In this document: piece by piece, positions 23,495 through 31,343 of the stretch
Numbering within the stretch: position 1 is the first letter of the stretch
Layout: each line of letters begins with the position of its first letter
NCBI GenBank assembly: GCA_900549975.1
Contig: URQK01000003.1
Coordinates: 1 to 44,319 of the forward strand
Direction: 5' to 3'
DNA: 44,319 nucleotides
Source of the DNA: an uncultured Mollicutes bacterium
Lineage (GTDB): Bacteria > Bacillota_I > Bacilli_A > RFN20 > CAG-826
Translations under genes and position numbers: made by a program
Notes under the pieces: model-generated
Told to the model about the DNA's origin: nothing
The model's input: only the letters and a program-made list of their open reading frames with translations
Database searches by the model: none

Positions 23495-26056
23495 TTATTT
23501 AAAACGACGAAATAACTTAATTAACTCATTAATTGCTAATGGAACAAAAGAAAAAGAAAGTACAAGCGCCCATTCTTTAATATCAAGAGTAGAAAAGCCA
23601 AAGATATTTTGGAAAAACGGAATAAACAATATGATAAATAATAGTAAAAACGAAATTATTAAAGAGGCAATTAAATACTTATTATGTCCATTACTTTTTG
23701 AAAAAACTGAATACTTGTTTGATCTTTGATTAAATGAATGAATAAGTTGTGAAAAAGCTAAAACGCAAAACGCCATAGTTTGACCTTTGACATTAGAAAA
23801 TTCAAAATCGTATCCTTCTATAAGATTTTTTCTAAATCCTAAGAAATAACTAAGCAAAGTAATAAGAGCAATAATGACACCATTGAATATTACTCGCTTA
23901 ATTAATGGTTTATCTAAAAACGAATCATTGCGTTTGGGCTTTTCTAATAATATGTCTTTAGTTGCGGGATCAACACCTAAAGCTAGAGCGGGCAACGTAT
24001 CAGTGGCTAAATTTACCCATAATATTTGAATCGCAGTAACAGGCATAAAACGGAACCCTAAAAGCATGGCAATAACAAGAGTAAGTATTTCACCGACATT
24101 ACCCGCTAATAAGAATTGAATAACTTTTTGAATGTTTTTAAACACTTTTCTTCCTTCAAAAATAGCGTCTACTAAACTTGGAAAATCATCATTTAATAAA
24201 ATCATATCAGATGCATCTTTTGCAACATCTGTTCCGCTTTTTCCCATGGCAATACCAATATCTGCAGCTTTAAGTGATGGAGCATCATTAACTCCATCTC
24301 CAATCATAGCCACTACTTCACCATTACTTTTAAATGCTTTTACTATTCTTAATTTATCATAAGGAGAAACACGGGCAAAAATATTATGGTTTCTAGTGAG
24401 TTCCGCTAATTGTTTGTCATCTATATTCATTAAATCATATCCAGTGATAGCCTTATTTTCATATGCCCCTATTTCTTTTGCAACTGTTTCCGCTGTTAAG
24501 GGGTTGTCTCCTGTAATAATTGCAGTTCTAATGCCAGCTTTTTTCGTTTTTAGCAAAATATTTTTAACATCTTCTCTCGGCGGATCAACCATAGCCACCA
24601 AACCGATATAAGTTAAATTATTATCAAGATTAGTAAAATCATTTTGACTAGATTCTTTTTTAGCAAACACTAATACCCGGCATGCTTTAAGAGCAAATTC
24701 ATTACATTTTTGGATTATTTCTTTTTTTCTAGTATCAGACATTAGTTCTTTAGCATTATCTATATATTCATAGCTACAATTAAGTAATATTTCTTCTGCA
24801 GCTCCTTTTGTAAATACCTCAAATGTATTATTTTTCACTAAAACAGTCATCTTTTTTCGTTCACTATCAAAAGCTATTTCTTTTAAACGTTCATAAATAT
24901 TATTAATTTGTATATATTTTTCATTTAAATATTCCGCTAAAGCAACTTCGGTCGGGTCACCAATAAAATCATTATTTTGCTTTTTTACATTGTTACATAA
25001 GGCCATACATTTTTCTAATTCAATTCTATTATTAGTTACAATTTTAACAACATTCATTTTATTTTGAGTTAGGGTTCCTGTTTTGTCAGAACAAATTACC
25101 GATGTACTTCCTAATGTTTCTACAGATGGTAATTTTCTTATCAAAACCTGTTTCTTTGCCATTCTTTCTACACCAATTGCTAATACAATTGTTGCTGTTG
25201 CGGGTAATCCTTCAGGAATAATAGAGATAGCTAAAGCCATTGACGTAAGTAATAATGGTTCAAAATCTTGTCCATTAATAATCCCAATTATAAATAACAT
25301 TGCACATAAGACAATTCCAATTATTGAAAGAATTTTCCCAACCGATTCTAACTTCTTTTTTAAAGGAGTATTTAATTCTCCTTGATTAGATAACATATGG
25401 GCAATATGACCAACTTCTGTATCCATACCGATTTTAGTTACCACTCCTAAGCCATGGCCATATGTAACAAGCGAAGAAGCATAAGCCATATTAATACGAT
25501 CCGCTAAAGGAGTAGATGAGTCTAAAGTAACATCAGCATTTTTATTAACTGCTAATGATTCACCTGTTAAAGAAGATTCAATAACTCTTAATCCTGAAGA
25601 AGAAATTAAACGCATATCAGAGGGAATAAGATCTCCTTCTTCTAAAACAACAATATCACCAACAATAACATTTTTAGATAATATACTAGTTATGTTATTA
25701 TTTCTTAATACTTTCGTATAATTTGGCGCTAATTCTTTTAATGATGCAATTGCATTTTCGGCTTTATATTCTTGCATTACGCCAATAATTGTATCAATAA
25801 AAATAATTACTAAAATAATGATTCCTTCTAAATTATCTTTTAAGAAAAAGGAAAGAATACTAGCAATAAAAAGTATTAACACCATAGCATCAAACAATTG
25901 ATTTATTAAGATTTTCCAAATGGTCTTGTGTTTAGTCTTTTTAAGTTCATTTGTTTTATCTTTATTAAATCTTTCGTTTACTTCAATACTTGTTAAGCCC
26001 ATCGTTCTACTCTTTAATTTTGCTAATACTAATTCTTTGCTCTCATCATAGTACAT
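23495..26056 (-). CDS. Calcium-translocating P-type ATPase
   Basis: 853 residues, type II P-ATPase. TGES of the actuator domain at 164-167, PEGLPA in membrane helix 4 at 281-286 (a calcium-site motif of SERCA/PMR1-like pumps), phosphorylation site Asp324 in SDKTGTLTQNK, nucleotide-binding FTKGAAEEIL, and hinge GDGVNDAPSLKAADIG. Ten membrane helices fit. Helix 6 reads ILWVNLATDTLPALALG, with Asn and Asp at calcium-ligand positions. AGGTG lies before the ATG. It likely exports Ca2+ from the cytosol in exchange for protons. Single gene between MATE and a membrane protein. No truncation. Confidence 0.93.
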   Translation of the reverse strand: MYYDESKELVLAKLKSRTMGLTSIEVNERFNKDKTNELKKTKHKTIWKILINQLFDAMVLILFIASILSFFLKDNLEGIIILVIIFIDTIIGVMQEYKAENAIASLKELAPNYTKVLRNNNITSILSKNVIVGDIVVLEEGDLIPSDMRLISSSGLRVIESSLTGESLAVNKNADVTLDSSTPLADRINMAYASSLVTYGHGLGVVTKIGMDTEVGHIAHMLSNQGELNTPLKKKLESVGKILSIIGIVLCAMLFIIGIINGQDFEPLLLTSMALAISIIPEGLPATATIVLAIGVERMAKKQVLIRKLPSVETLGSTSVICSDKTGTLTQNKMNVVKIVTNNRIELEKCMALCNNVKKQNNDFIGDPTEVALAEYLNEKYIQINNIYERLKEIAFDSERKKMTVLVKNNTFEVFTKGAAEEILLNCSYEYIDNAKELMSDTRKKEIIQKCNEFALKACRVLVFAKKESSQNDFTNLDNNLTYIGLVAMVDPPREDVKNILLKTKKAGIRTAIITGDNPLTAETVAKEIGAYENKAITGYDLMNIDDKQLAELTRNHNIFARVSPYDKLRIVKAFKSNGEVVAMIGDGVNDAPSLKAADIGIAMGKSGTDVAKDASDMILLNDDFPSLVDAIFEGRKVFKNIQKVIQFLLAGNVGEILTLVIAMLLGFRFMPVTAIQILWVNLATDTLPALALGVDPATKDILLEKPKRNDSFLDKPLIKRVIFNGVIIALITLLSYFLGFRKNLIEGYDFEFSNVKGQTMAFCVLAFSQLIHSFNQRSNKYSVFSKSNGHNKYLIASLIISFLLLFIILFIPFFQNIFGFSTLDIKEWALVLSFSFVPLAINELIKLFRRFK

Positions 26057-26091
26057 ATTATCACCTAGTAAAACAATATGATTTTGGGCAT

Positions 26092-26126
26092 AAAAAAAGA
26101 CACTAAACGGATTTGCCTTTAGTATC
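26092..26126 (-). terminator. Terminator after the 230-residue membrane protein
   Basis: On the minus strand GATACTAAA pairs with TTTAGTGTC (one U-G pair), followed by T7. It lies about 20 bp after the stop at 26148. Confidence 0.8.
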
Positions 26127-26147
26127 TTAAGTTAAGAATATACAAAA

Positions 26148-26840
26148 TTAACGATAACTATAACTAATCTTATAATCACTTAAAATGACTAATTTGCGTA
26201 AATTACAATTATATTCAATAAATATACAATCGTCATCATCGCCTATTGTAATTCTATTATATTCATTTCTAGTCACATTATAAAACGCATAGTAATCGAA
26301 TAAAGAAGTCTCATATGACATATCAAATGGTAGGCGACTTTTAATTTCTATACTTAATTCTTTTGTCCAGCGCGAATCTTTTTTAATTTCATTTTCGAAT
26401 GTTTTTTTACATTCATCGCTAGTTATCTTTACATAACTTGTATTATATGTATCTTTTAAAGTTGCTACTTTTACTTGATCAGGCATTTTTAATCTTGTTT
26501 TATTTTCTACAACTGCCACTATGCTAGTATCATATGAAGTGACTTCTCTAAAAATAAATCTATATGATCCAAAAATAATTAATATTGGTATACAAATATA
26601 AGCAATAACGAAATTCTTTTTATAATTTTTGCCCATTTTTTTTAATCTTATTCCAATTAAAATTGATAAAACTGGAACTATAATGAACAATAACATTATC
26701 CAAGAATATCTAACAACTCCTGCAATGCCAAATATGTTAAATTCTCCGACAACTGTTGCTAAATAAAATGAAATCCATGGAGAAGCCAAAGTTAAAGCAA
26801 AGACTATATCTCCTAATATACTATTACTATCTTTTTTCAT
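26148..26840 (-). CDS. Membrane protein of unknown function, candidate immunity protein
   Basis: 230 residues, not recognised. Three membrane segments in the first 110 residues (FALTLASPWISFYLATVV, a WIMLLFIIVPVLSILIGI stretch, and FVIAYICIPILIIFGSY), then a soluble C-terminal domain of about 120 residues with two Cys and an acidic DDDDCIFIEY loop near 205. AAAGGAAA lies 10 nt before the ATG. Its start is 17 bp after a 50-codon fragment that looks like the end of a lost toxin, so it may be an orphan immunity gene. It has its own downstream terminator. Function is inferred from position only. Confidence 0.6.
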   Translation of the reverse strand: MKKDSNSILGDIVFALTLASPWISFYLATVVGEFNIFGIAGVVRYSWIMLLFIIVPVLSILIGIRLKKMGKNYKKNFVIAYICIPILIIFGSYRFIFREVTSYDTSIVAVVENKTRLKMPDQVKVATLKDTYNTSYVKITSDECKKTFENEIKKDSRWTKELSIEIKSRLPFDMSYETSLFDYYAFYNVTRNEYNRITIGDDDDCIFIEYNCNLRKLVILSDYKISYSYR

Positions 26841-26856
26841 AATTTTGTTTCCTTTC

Positions 26857-27009
26857 TTAAAAAGCTAGCGCAGGCACTGGGAACGAACTAGTATCGCCGG
26901 TCGTAATAACTTTATAAATCCATACAATTGCCAAAACCAGTTCACCTGTATTGATTACAATGGTAAATCCTTGTGGGGTTGTCACTGAAAGTAAGTGAAG
27001 TGCTGCCAA
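26857..27009 (-). pseudogene. 50-codon remnant, probably the C-terminus of a lost toxin
   Basis: The minus-strand frame is open from 27009 (after TAA 27012-27010) to TAA 26859-26857 and has no start codon. It reads as sensible protein, with TPQGFTIVINTGELVLAIVW and VITTGDTSSFPVPALAF. It abuts a candidate immunity gene, the position expected for a polymorphic-toxin tail. The GC content is a little higher than in the neighbours. Whether it belonged to an RHS protein cannot be shown. Confidence 0.4.
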
Positions 27010-27079
27010 TTAAATTAATGCTTGAATATTATTTAATGCAATTAGCATTTTATAAAGCATTTTGATATTAATATAAAAT

Positions 27080-27400
27080 CTAATGTTTTTCTAATTTATC
27101 CCACTCTTTATTGATCAATATGAATGTAAACAAGTTCATTAAATAACCAGTGATAATATAAGCTATCATAGGCCCATAATTACTTAAAAAATCATTTGTG
27201 CCCGTTAATGAGTAAATAAAGTTTATACATAAAACTACTACTAACATTACTAAGACAGAAAACAGTCCAATGCTAAAAAAGAATGTCATAAATACCTTTT
27301 TATTAATTTGATCTTTTATTGCTTTAATAAAAAGCCAAAACAACAAAACAAATGACCCAAAAATAGGAAAAATAGCTAAATAATTCATTTTTTTATTCAC
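27080..27400 (-). CDS. Small membrane protein, candidate immunity protein
   Basis: 106 residues, about three membrane helices (LAIFPIFGSFVLLFWLFI, FFFSIGLFSVLVMLVVVLCI, MIAYIITGYLMNLFTFIL) and a charged tail ending WDKLEKH. The GTG start at 27400 follows AAGGAG at a spacing of about 10; that ribosome site lies inside the last codons of the degraded RHS toxin just upstream (stop at 27406). Tight coupling to a toxin end is the usual immunity arrangement. No named domain recognised. If so, it would protect against a membrane-acting toxin. Confidence 0.6.
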   Translation of the reverse strand: MNKKMNYLAIFPIFGSFVLLFWLFIKAIKDQINKKVFMTFFFSIGLFSVLVMLVVVLCINFIYSLTGTNDFLSNYGPMIAYIITGYLMNLFTFILINKEWDKLEKH

Positions 27401-27405
27401 AATAG

Positions 27406-28175
27406 TTAGTCTCCTTGTTTAATTAATTTATCCCAATCTATGCGTATATATATTTCAAATCCTAAACCAAATCCAGAATAGTCTGCCATCCGTCTACTTT
27501 TTCTCCTCTTGCAATCGTTTCAAGCGTGTCAATACTTGTTTGAGTACTTGCTCCTAATAGTGCAGCAAATACCAATGAAGTGCCACCTGTGAATGGAAGT
27601 AAACATAGCGCTAGTGCATTCACACCAGATCATACAGTAGCACCAGCAACCCCTCTCCATAATTCGCTTCCGGTTTTTCCAGCCATTGCGTTTGATATTA
27701 ATTGAGAGATTCCTCCTAAAAATACTGCAGCAGACACAATACCAACTGTTGCAAAAATTCCAAATGTCAACAATGCAAAATGTCCACTAGGATCGCTATA
27801 CATAATTGGGCTATTCCCACAATACACATATAAATTCAATCAATCAAAACTTGTTGGCTCTAAATAATTAATAGAATCTGGGCTTATAAACCTTCTTATA
27901 TAAGGATCATAATATCTAGATACTAAATAATATAATCTTATAGTGTGCTCATAATAATATCCTTTGTATAAGATTGGATTCTTACTGGCATATGCACCTT
28001 CCTTAGTTAAAACATTTCCAAATGCATCATATGAATAAGAAGCTACTAATTGGTTATTAGAATCTAATAAGCCTATGATGTTATTGGTTATGTCTCTTAT
28101 ATAATATAACATTTCGCCATTCATATCTATACTTATAATGTTATCATTACTATCATAGTAATATTTATTTAAGAG
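27406..28175 (-). pseudogene. Degraded RHS-repeat toxin gene
   Basis: Minus-strand RHS text with broken frame. From about 28175 it reads LLNKYYYDSNDNIISIDMNGE, YSYDAFGN, YYLVSRYYDPYIRRFISPDS, then an in-frame TGA (27842-27840), LNLYVYCGNSPIMYSDPSGH, a hydrophobic pre-toxin region, a second TGA (27632-27630), and continues SGVNALALCLLPFTGGTSL to RGEKVDG. A frameshift near 27487 then gives DYSGFGLGFEIYIRIDWDKL and a final TAA at 27406. The N-terminal shell is missing and the toxin body appears deleted, leaving only its last 27 or so residues. The second TGA and the frameshift are inferred from read-through continuity. Not expressible. Confidence 0.8.
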
Positions 28176-28200
28176 CTTTTATTTGCTTTTTGTTGATTTT

Positions 28201-28371
28201 TTAAGCAATCATATGCCCTTCGAGTATTGTTACTCCTTTATACCCACATAATTCTTTTATTATGTCACGTATATCCAATCTAATTTGTCCATATATCGCT
28301 TTTCGGCGATATTTTGGGATAAAAAAAATGTGGTACTTACAATTCCACTTTGTTTGTGCTTAACTTTCCAT
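28201..28371 (-). pseudogene. IS200/IS605-type tnpA transposase remnant
   Basis: From ATG 28371 (GAGG upstream) the frame reads Met-Glu-Ser-stop-AQTKWNCKYHIFFIPKYRRK and AIYGQIRLDIRDIIKELCGY up to TILEGHM, then TAA at 28203. This is the N-terminal third of the Y1-transposase TnpA (family text near S-LAHTKWNCKYHIVF). An in-frame TAA replaces the usual Leu at codon 4, and the catalytic HUH motif (normally just after EGHM) and the tyrosine are lost. It directly abuts the RHS pseudogene, so insertion and deletion have scarred the locus. Confidence 0.85.
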
Positions 28372-28395
28372 TGTAACCTCATTATATTTTGATGG

Positions 28396-28422
28396 CTTCG
28401 AACACTATCATTAATATCGAAG
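28396..28422. mobile_element. Left-end hairpin of the IS200-like remnant
   Basis: CTTCGA (28396-28401) and TCGAAG (28417-28422) form a hairpin about 25 bp upstream of the tnpA remnant start, the position of the TnpA-recognised structure in IS200 elements. Further small hairpins follow (CACGT/ACGTG at 28451-28467 and CGTGAC/GTCACG at 28482-28512), possibly flanking host DNA. Confidence 0.45.
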
Positions 28423-28532
28423 GTTAATTTTTTTTTATAAATTTGTTTCTCACGTGCATAGTACGTGGTTTACCTTCCATCCGTGACTGACAATTTCATC
28501 GTTTTTGTCACGATTTCAGGCCTTACCATAAT

Positions 28533-28560
28533 AAAAAAATGTTACCACTTAGTAGTAACA
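28533..28560 (-). terminator. Terminator after the 117-residue membrane protein
   Basis: On the minus strand TGTTAC (28560-28555) pairs with GTAACA (28545-28540), followed by T7. It starts 6 bp after the stop of the gene at 28567. Confidence 0.8.
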
Positions 28561-28566
28561 ACTTTT

Positions 28567-28920
28567 CTATTTGTTAATTTCTTCTTGCTTTAGGCAAAGT
28601 GTCATAATGCCAGCAATAATACCAAATAAACCATTAAATATGATTAATAATATGCCTGGGGCAATAAATACACTTTTTTTCGTTGCCTTTTTCAAGACTA
28701 ACAACGCATAAACGCTTGTGCCAATTGAAGTAATTAAAGTTGCTATTCCAAAAAGTATTAATACATTTTTAGTGTCTTCTGTAGTAAAATTAAATCCCAT
28801 TTGGGCAAAAGTTGTTTGATAGCTAGAAATTGTAACATCCTGTGGAAAAATGTATAAAAAGCCAATAAATACCATAAATACAATACTAACTATAACAAGT
28901 GTTCTAATTTTATTTTTCAT
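28567..28920 (-). CDS. Small membrane protein of unknown function
   Basis: 117 residues, not recognised. An N-terminal helix (TLVIVSIVFMVFIGFLYIF) is followed by an external loop of about 25 residues (VTISSYQTTFAQMGFNFTTE), a second helix (VLILFGIATLITSIGTSVYALLVL as one long segment), a basic turn (KKATKKS) and a third helix. A strong AGGAGGG lies 8 nt upstream and a good terminator follows, so it is a genuine expressed single gene. Nothing points to a function. Confidence 0.75.
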   Translation of the reverse strand: MKNKIRTLVIVSIVFMVFIGFLYIFPQDVTISSYQTTFAQMGFNFTTEDTKNVLILFGIATLITSIGTSVYALLVLKKATKKSVFIAPGILLIIFNGLFGIIAGIMTLCLKQEEINK

Positions 28921-28981
28921 TTTTAACTCCCTCCTGTTAGATTATAGCAAATTATTTAAACAATAACATAGTTTTATGAAT

Positions 28982-30067
28982 CTATACTTTTAAATTTTGA
29001 ACTCCGAAACGTAATAAAGTTTTAACTGTCTTAGTTAAAAAGTTTTTTGTATCTTTATCTAATTTGGTTGCAGAATTAACAACCACCGGTAAACTCTTTT
29101 GCCATTCTTCTTGTGATTGAGGAAGAATATTGACATTATCCACATCAATTAAACTATATAAAGAATTAACAAAACGTTCGCGGTCTTGTTCTGACATTGA
29201 TCTAACCCACATATTTAAAGTACGATCTAAATACCTTGCACTTGGTGTTATAGCTTTAATATAAATAAAATCTTTATCTTTAATCATCCAAGAAAATGGG
29301 TCGTGTTGCCAAATTCCAAAACGATCACTTTTAAGAACTTTCATTTGTCCACAATTTTCTAATAACATCCCAACTAATGAAGATTGTGGTAAAGTTTTTT
29401 CAATGCGATCACTAATAGAAATAAAGTTTTCGCTCTTTAATGCCATTTCCAAAAATCCTGGACCATCATGAGAATATACTTTAGTTATACGACTCTTATA
29501 TTCTTCATCTACATTAGCAGCAGCATAAATTGCTAAATTACCGCCCTTAGAATGGCCACCAACACGAATATTTCCTGTTAAGTGTTTAGCGGCTTTATCT
29601 AAATATTTTTTGGCATCTTCTTGAGAAGGAACGGGATATTGAAATGCCATATTAAAATTTTCTTTCCAACCAGCTAAACTAGAATCGGTCCCACGAAAGG
29701 CAACATAAGATTCATTTTCATTTAATTGAAAACTAATTGCGGAAAATTGTTTTTCTTTGTCTTTATCTTTATCCCAGCGCTCAACAAAGCCTTTAACAAT
29801 CGCATTGCGATATCTTGGACTAGCAACCAAAGCAACAAACAAACGCTTTGTATCTTCTTGATCATATACATCCCAAAATAGTTCTTTGAAATATTCAGCA
29901 CGGAAAAGATCTTTTAATTTAATTCCTTTCCAACTATAAACACTTTTAAGTTCTTTTGGCCAATGGAAATAAGAAACCCAAGACAAAATTAGGCTATCTG
30001 CAGTTTTAAAATCTAATTTATCGAATGTTTCTAATGTTTGTTCTGCATAATTAACAATATTATCCAT
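28982..30067 (-). CDS. DUF2974 family alpha/beta hydrolase
   Basis: 361 residues. Lipase-like core: nucleophile Ser173 in VGGHSKGGNLAIYAA (G-x-S-x-G), preceded by YVAFRGTDSSLAGWKENF (oxyanion-region strand) and followed by VYSHDGPGFLE. This is the DUF2974 (Mbeg1-like) family common in Firmicutes; the substrate is unknown, presumably an ester. No signal peptide, so cytosolic. AGGAGG lies 6 nt before the ATG. It is the last gene of the rnr-aminopeptidase set on this strand, 49 bp after the aminopeptidase. Confidence 0.88.
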   Translation of the reverse strand: MDNIVNYAEQTLETFDKLDFKTADSLILSWVSYFHWPKELKSVYSWKGIKLKDLFRAEYFKELFWDVYDQEDTKRLFVALVASPRYRNAIVKGFVERWDKDKDKEKQFSAISFQLNENESYVAFRGTDSSLAGWKENFNMAFQYPVPSQEDAKKYLDKAAKHLTGNIRVGGHSKGGNLAIYAAANVDEEYKSRITKVYSHDGPGFLEMALKSENFISISDRIEKTLPQSSLVGMLLENCGQMKVLKSDRFGIWQHDPFSWMIKDKDFIYIKAITPSARYLDRTLNMWVRSMSEQDRERFVNSLYSLIDVDNVNILPQSQEEWQKSLPVVVNSATKLDKDTKNFLTKTVKTLLRFGVQNLKV

Positions 30068-30116
30068 TTATGTTCCTCCTACTGCTTTGAAATAATGGAT
30101 TAATGACTACAGCTAG

Positions 30117-31343
30117 TTAAAAAGCCCAGTTTCCATCTTTAAATATTTGTACTTGTTTACCTTCTTTAGTAGTACCAACGATTGATAAATCTTTAGTACC
30201 AATCATAAAATCAACATGAATCATGGAATCATTAACACCCATTTGTCTAATTTCTTCTAAAGAATATTTTTCAAAATCTTTAATACAATTTGGAAATCCC
30301 ATACCTAATGCCAAGTGACAAGAAGCATTTTCATCGAATAAAGTATTATAGAATAAGATATTCAAATTAGAAATTGGTGAATCATAAGGAATTAAAGCAA
30401 CTTCTCCTAGCATAGTAGCGCCTTCATCCATACTTACCATTTCACGTAATACGTGTTCATTTTTTTCAGCATGAACATCAACAACTTTACCATGTTCAAA
30501 TTTAATCCAGAAATTTTCAATCAATTGTCCTTTATATGATAAAGGCTTTGATGAATAGACAATTCCTTCTATATCTCCTCTTTTTGGAGTAGTAAAGCAT
30601 TCTTCACTTGGAATATTAGGATTAAAATAAACTTTATTACCAAGAGTTTCTTCTCCTCCACCAATAAATAAAGCTTTTTCTATTAAACCAACAGTGAAAT
30701 CTGTGCCATTGCTTGCTTTGTAAGTTAAAGATTTTAAATTCAAACTATTTAAATAATTACAACGATTTAACAAATCTTCATTATGTTTTTTCCAAGCTTC
30801 AATTGGATTTTCATCAACACGTGATGTATATAAGATTGCTTCCCAAAGTTTTTCCATAGCCTGGCTTACACTTAAATTAGGGAATACTTTTTTCGCCCAT
30901 TTCTTACCTGGAACAGCGGCAATACACCATTGGTATTTATTTTCCATTGCATCACGATAAGGCTTAATAAGCGGATATCTAATTCTTTGAGCCTCCGCAG
31001 ATTTCTTTTCATTCATTCCTTTTAAGCCATCTGGATCTTCACTATCAAGCCAAATTAATGCTGGTAAAGTTAGAGAATTATGTTTTAATTTTTCTTCTTC
31101 CCATTTTTCAATTGTCGCTAATGTCTTAACACTACAATATTTATTATGAACTTTTGCTAATGGTTGATAAGACCATTCGATGGTTACTTTTCTTGCACCA
31201 AATTTATAGCAATACTCGGTGACCATTTTTACAAATTCTGGTTGATCAAGATCACATCTAATTACTACATCTTGGCCTTTTTGGACATTAATACCTGTTT
31301 TCGCAATTAATTCAGCATATTTTTTTAAAACAGATTTTTTCAT
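30117..31343 (-). CDS. M29-family aminopeptidase
   Basis: 408 residues, full length for the AmpS/PepS/T family of metal-dependent aminopeptidases. The N-terminus KYAELIAKTGINVQKGQDVVI is typical. Metal-site motifs of the C-terminal half are present: Glu and His in WIKFEHGKVVDV and GEVALIPYDSPIS, His in CHLALGMGFPNC, and HVDFMIGT with its Asp. It removes N-terminal residues in peptide turnover. Its ATG overlaps the rnr stop (TAATG), and its ribosome site AGGAGAAG is the Arg-Arg-Lys tail of RNase R, so translation is coupled. Confidence 0.92.
   Translation of the reverse strand: MKKSVLKKYAELIAKTGINVQKGQDVVIRCDLDQPEFVKMVTEYCYKFGARKVTIEWSYQPLAKVHNKYCSVKTLATIEKWEEEKLKHNSLTLPALIWLDSEDPDGLKGMNEKKSAEAQRIRYPLIKPYRDAMENKYQWCIAAVPGKKWAKKVFPNLSVSQAMEKLWEAILYTSRVDENPIEAWKKHNEDLLNRCNYLNSLNLKSLTYKASNGTDFTVGLIEKALFIGGGEETLGNKVYFNPNIPSEECFTTPKRGDIEGIVYSSKPLSYKGQLIENFWIKFEHGKVVDVHAEKNEHVLREMVSMDEGATMLGEVALIPYDSPISNLNILFYNTLFDENASCHLALGMGFPNCIKDFEKYSLEEIRQMGVNDSMIHVDFMIGTKDLSIVGTTKEGKQVQIFKDGNWAF

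Noticed and set aside
27630..27842. In-frame TGA codons as a sign of an alternative genetic code (TGA = Trp or Gly)
   Set aside because: All housekeeping genes here are intact with TGG and GGA codons, and an RF2 gene with its UGA-dependent frameshift is present, so UGA is a stop.
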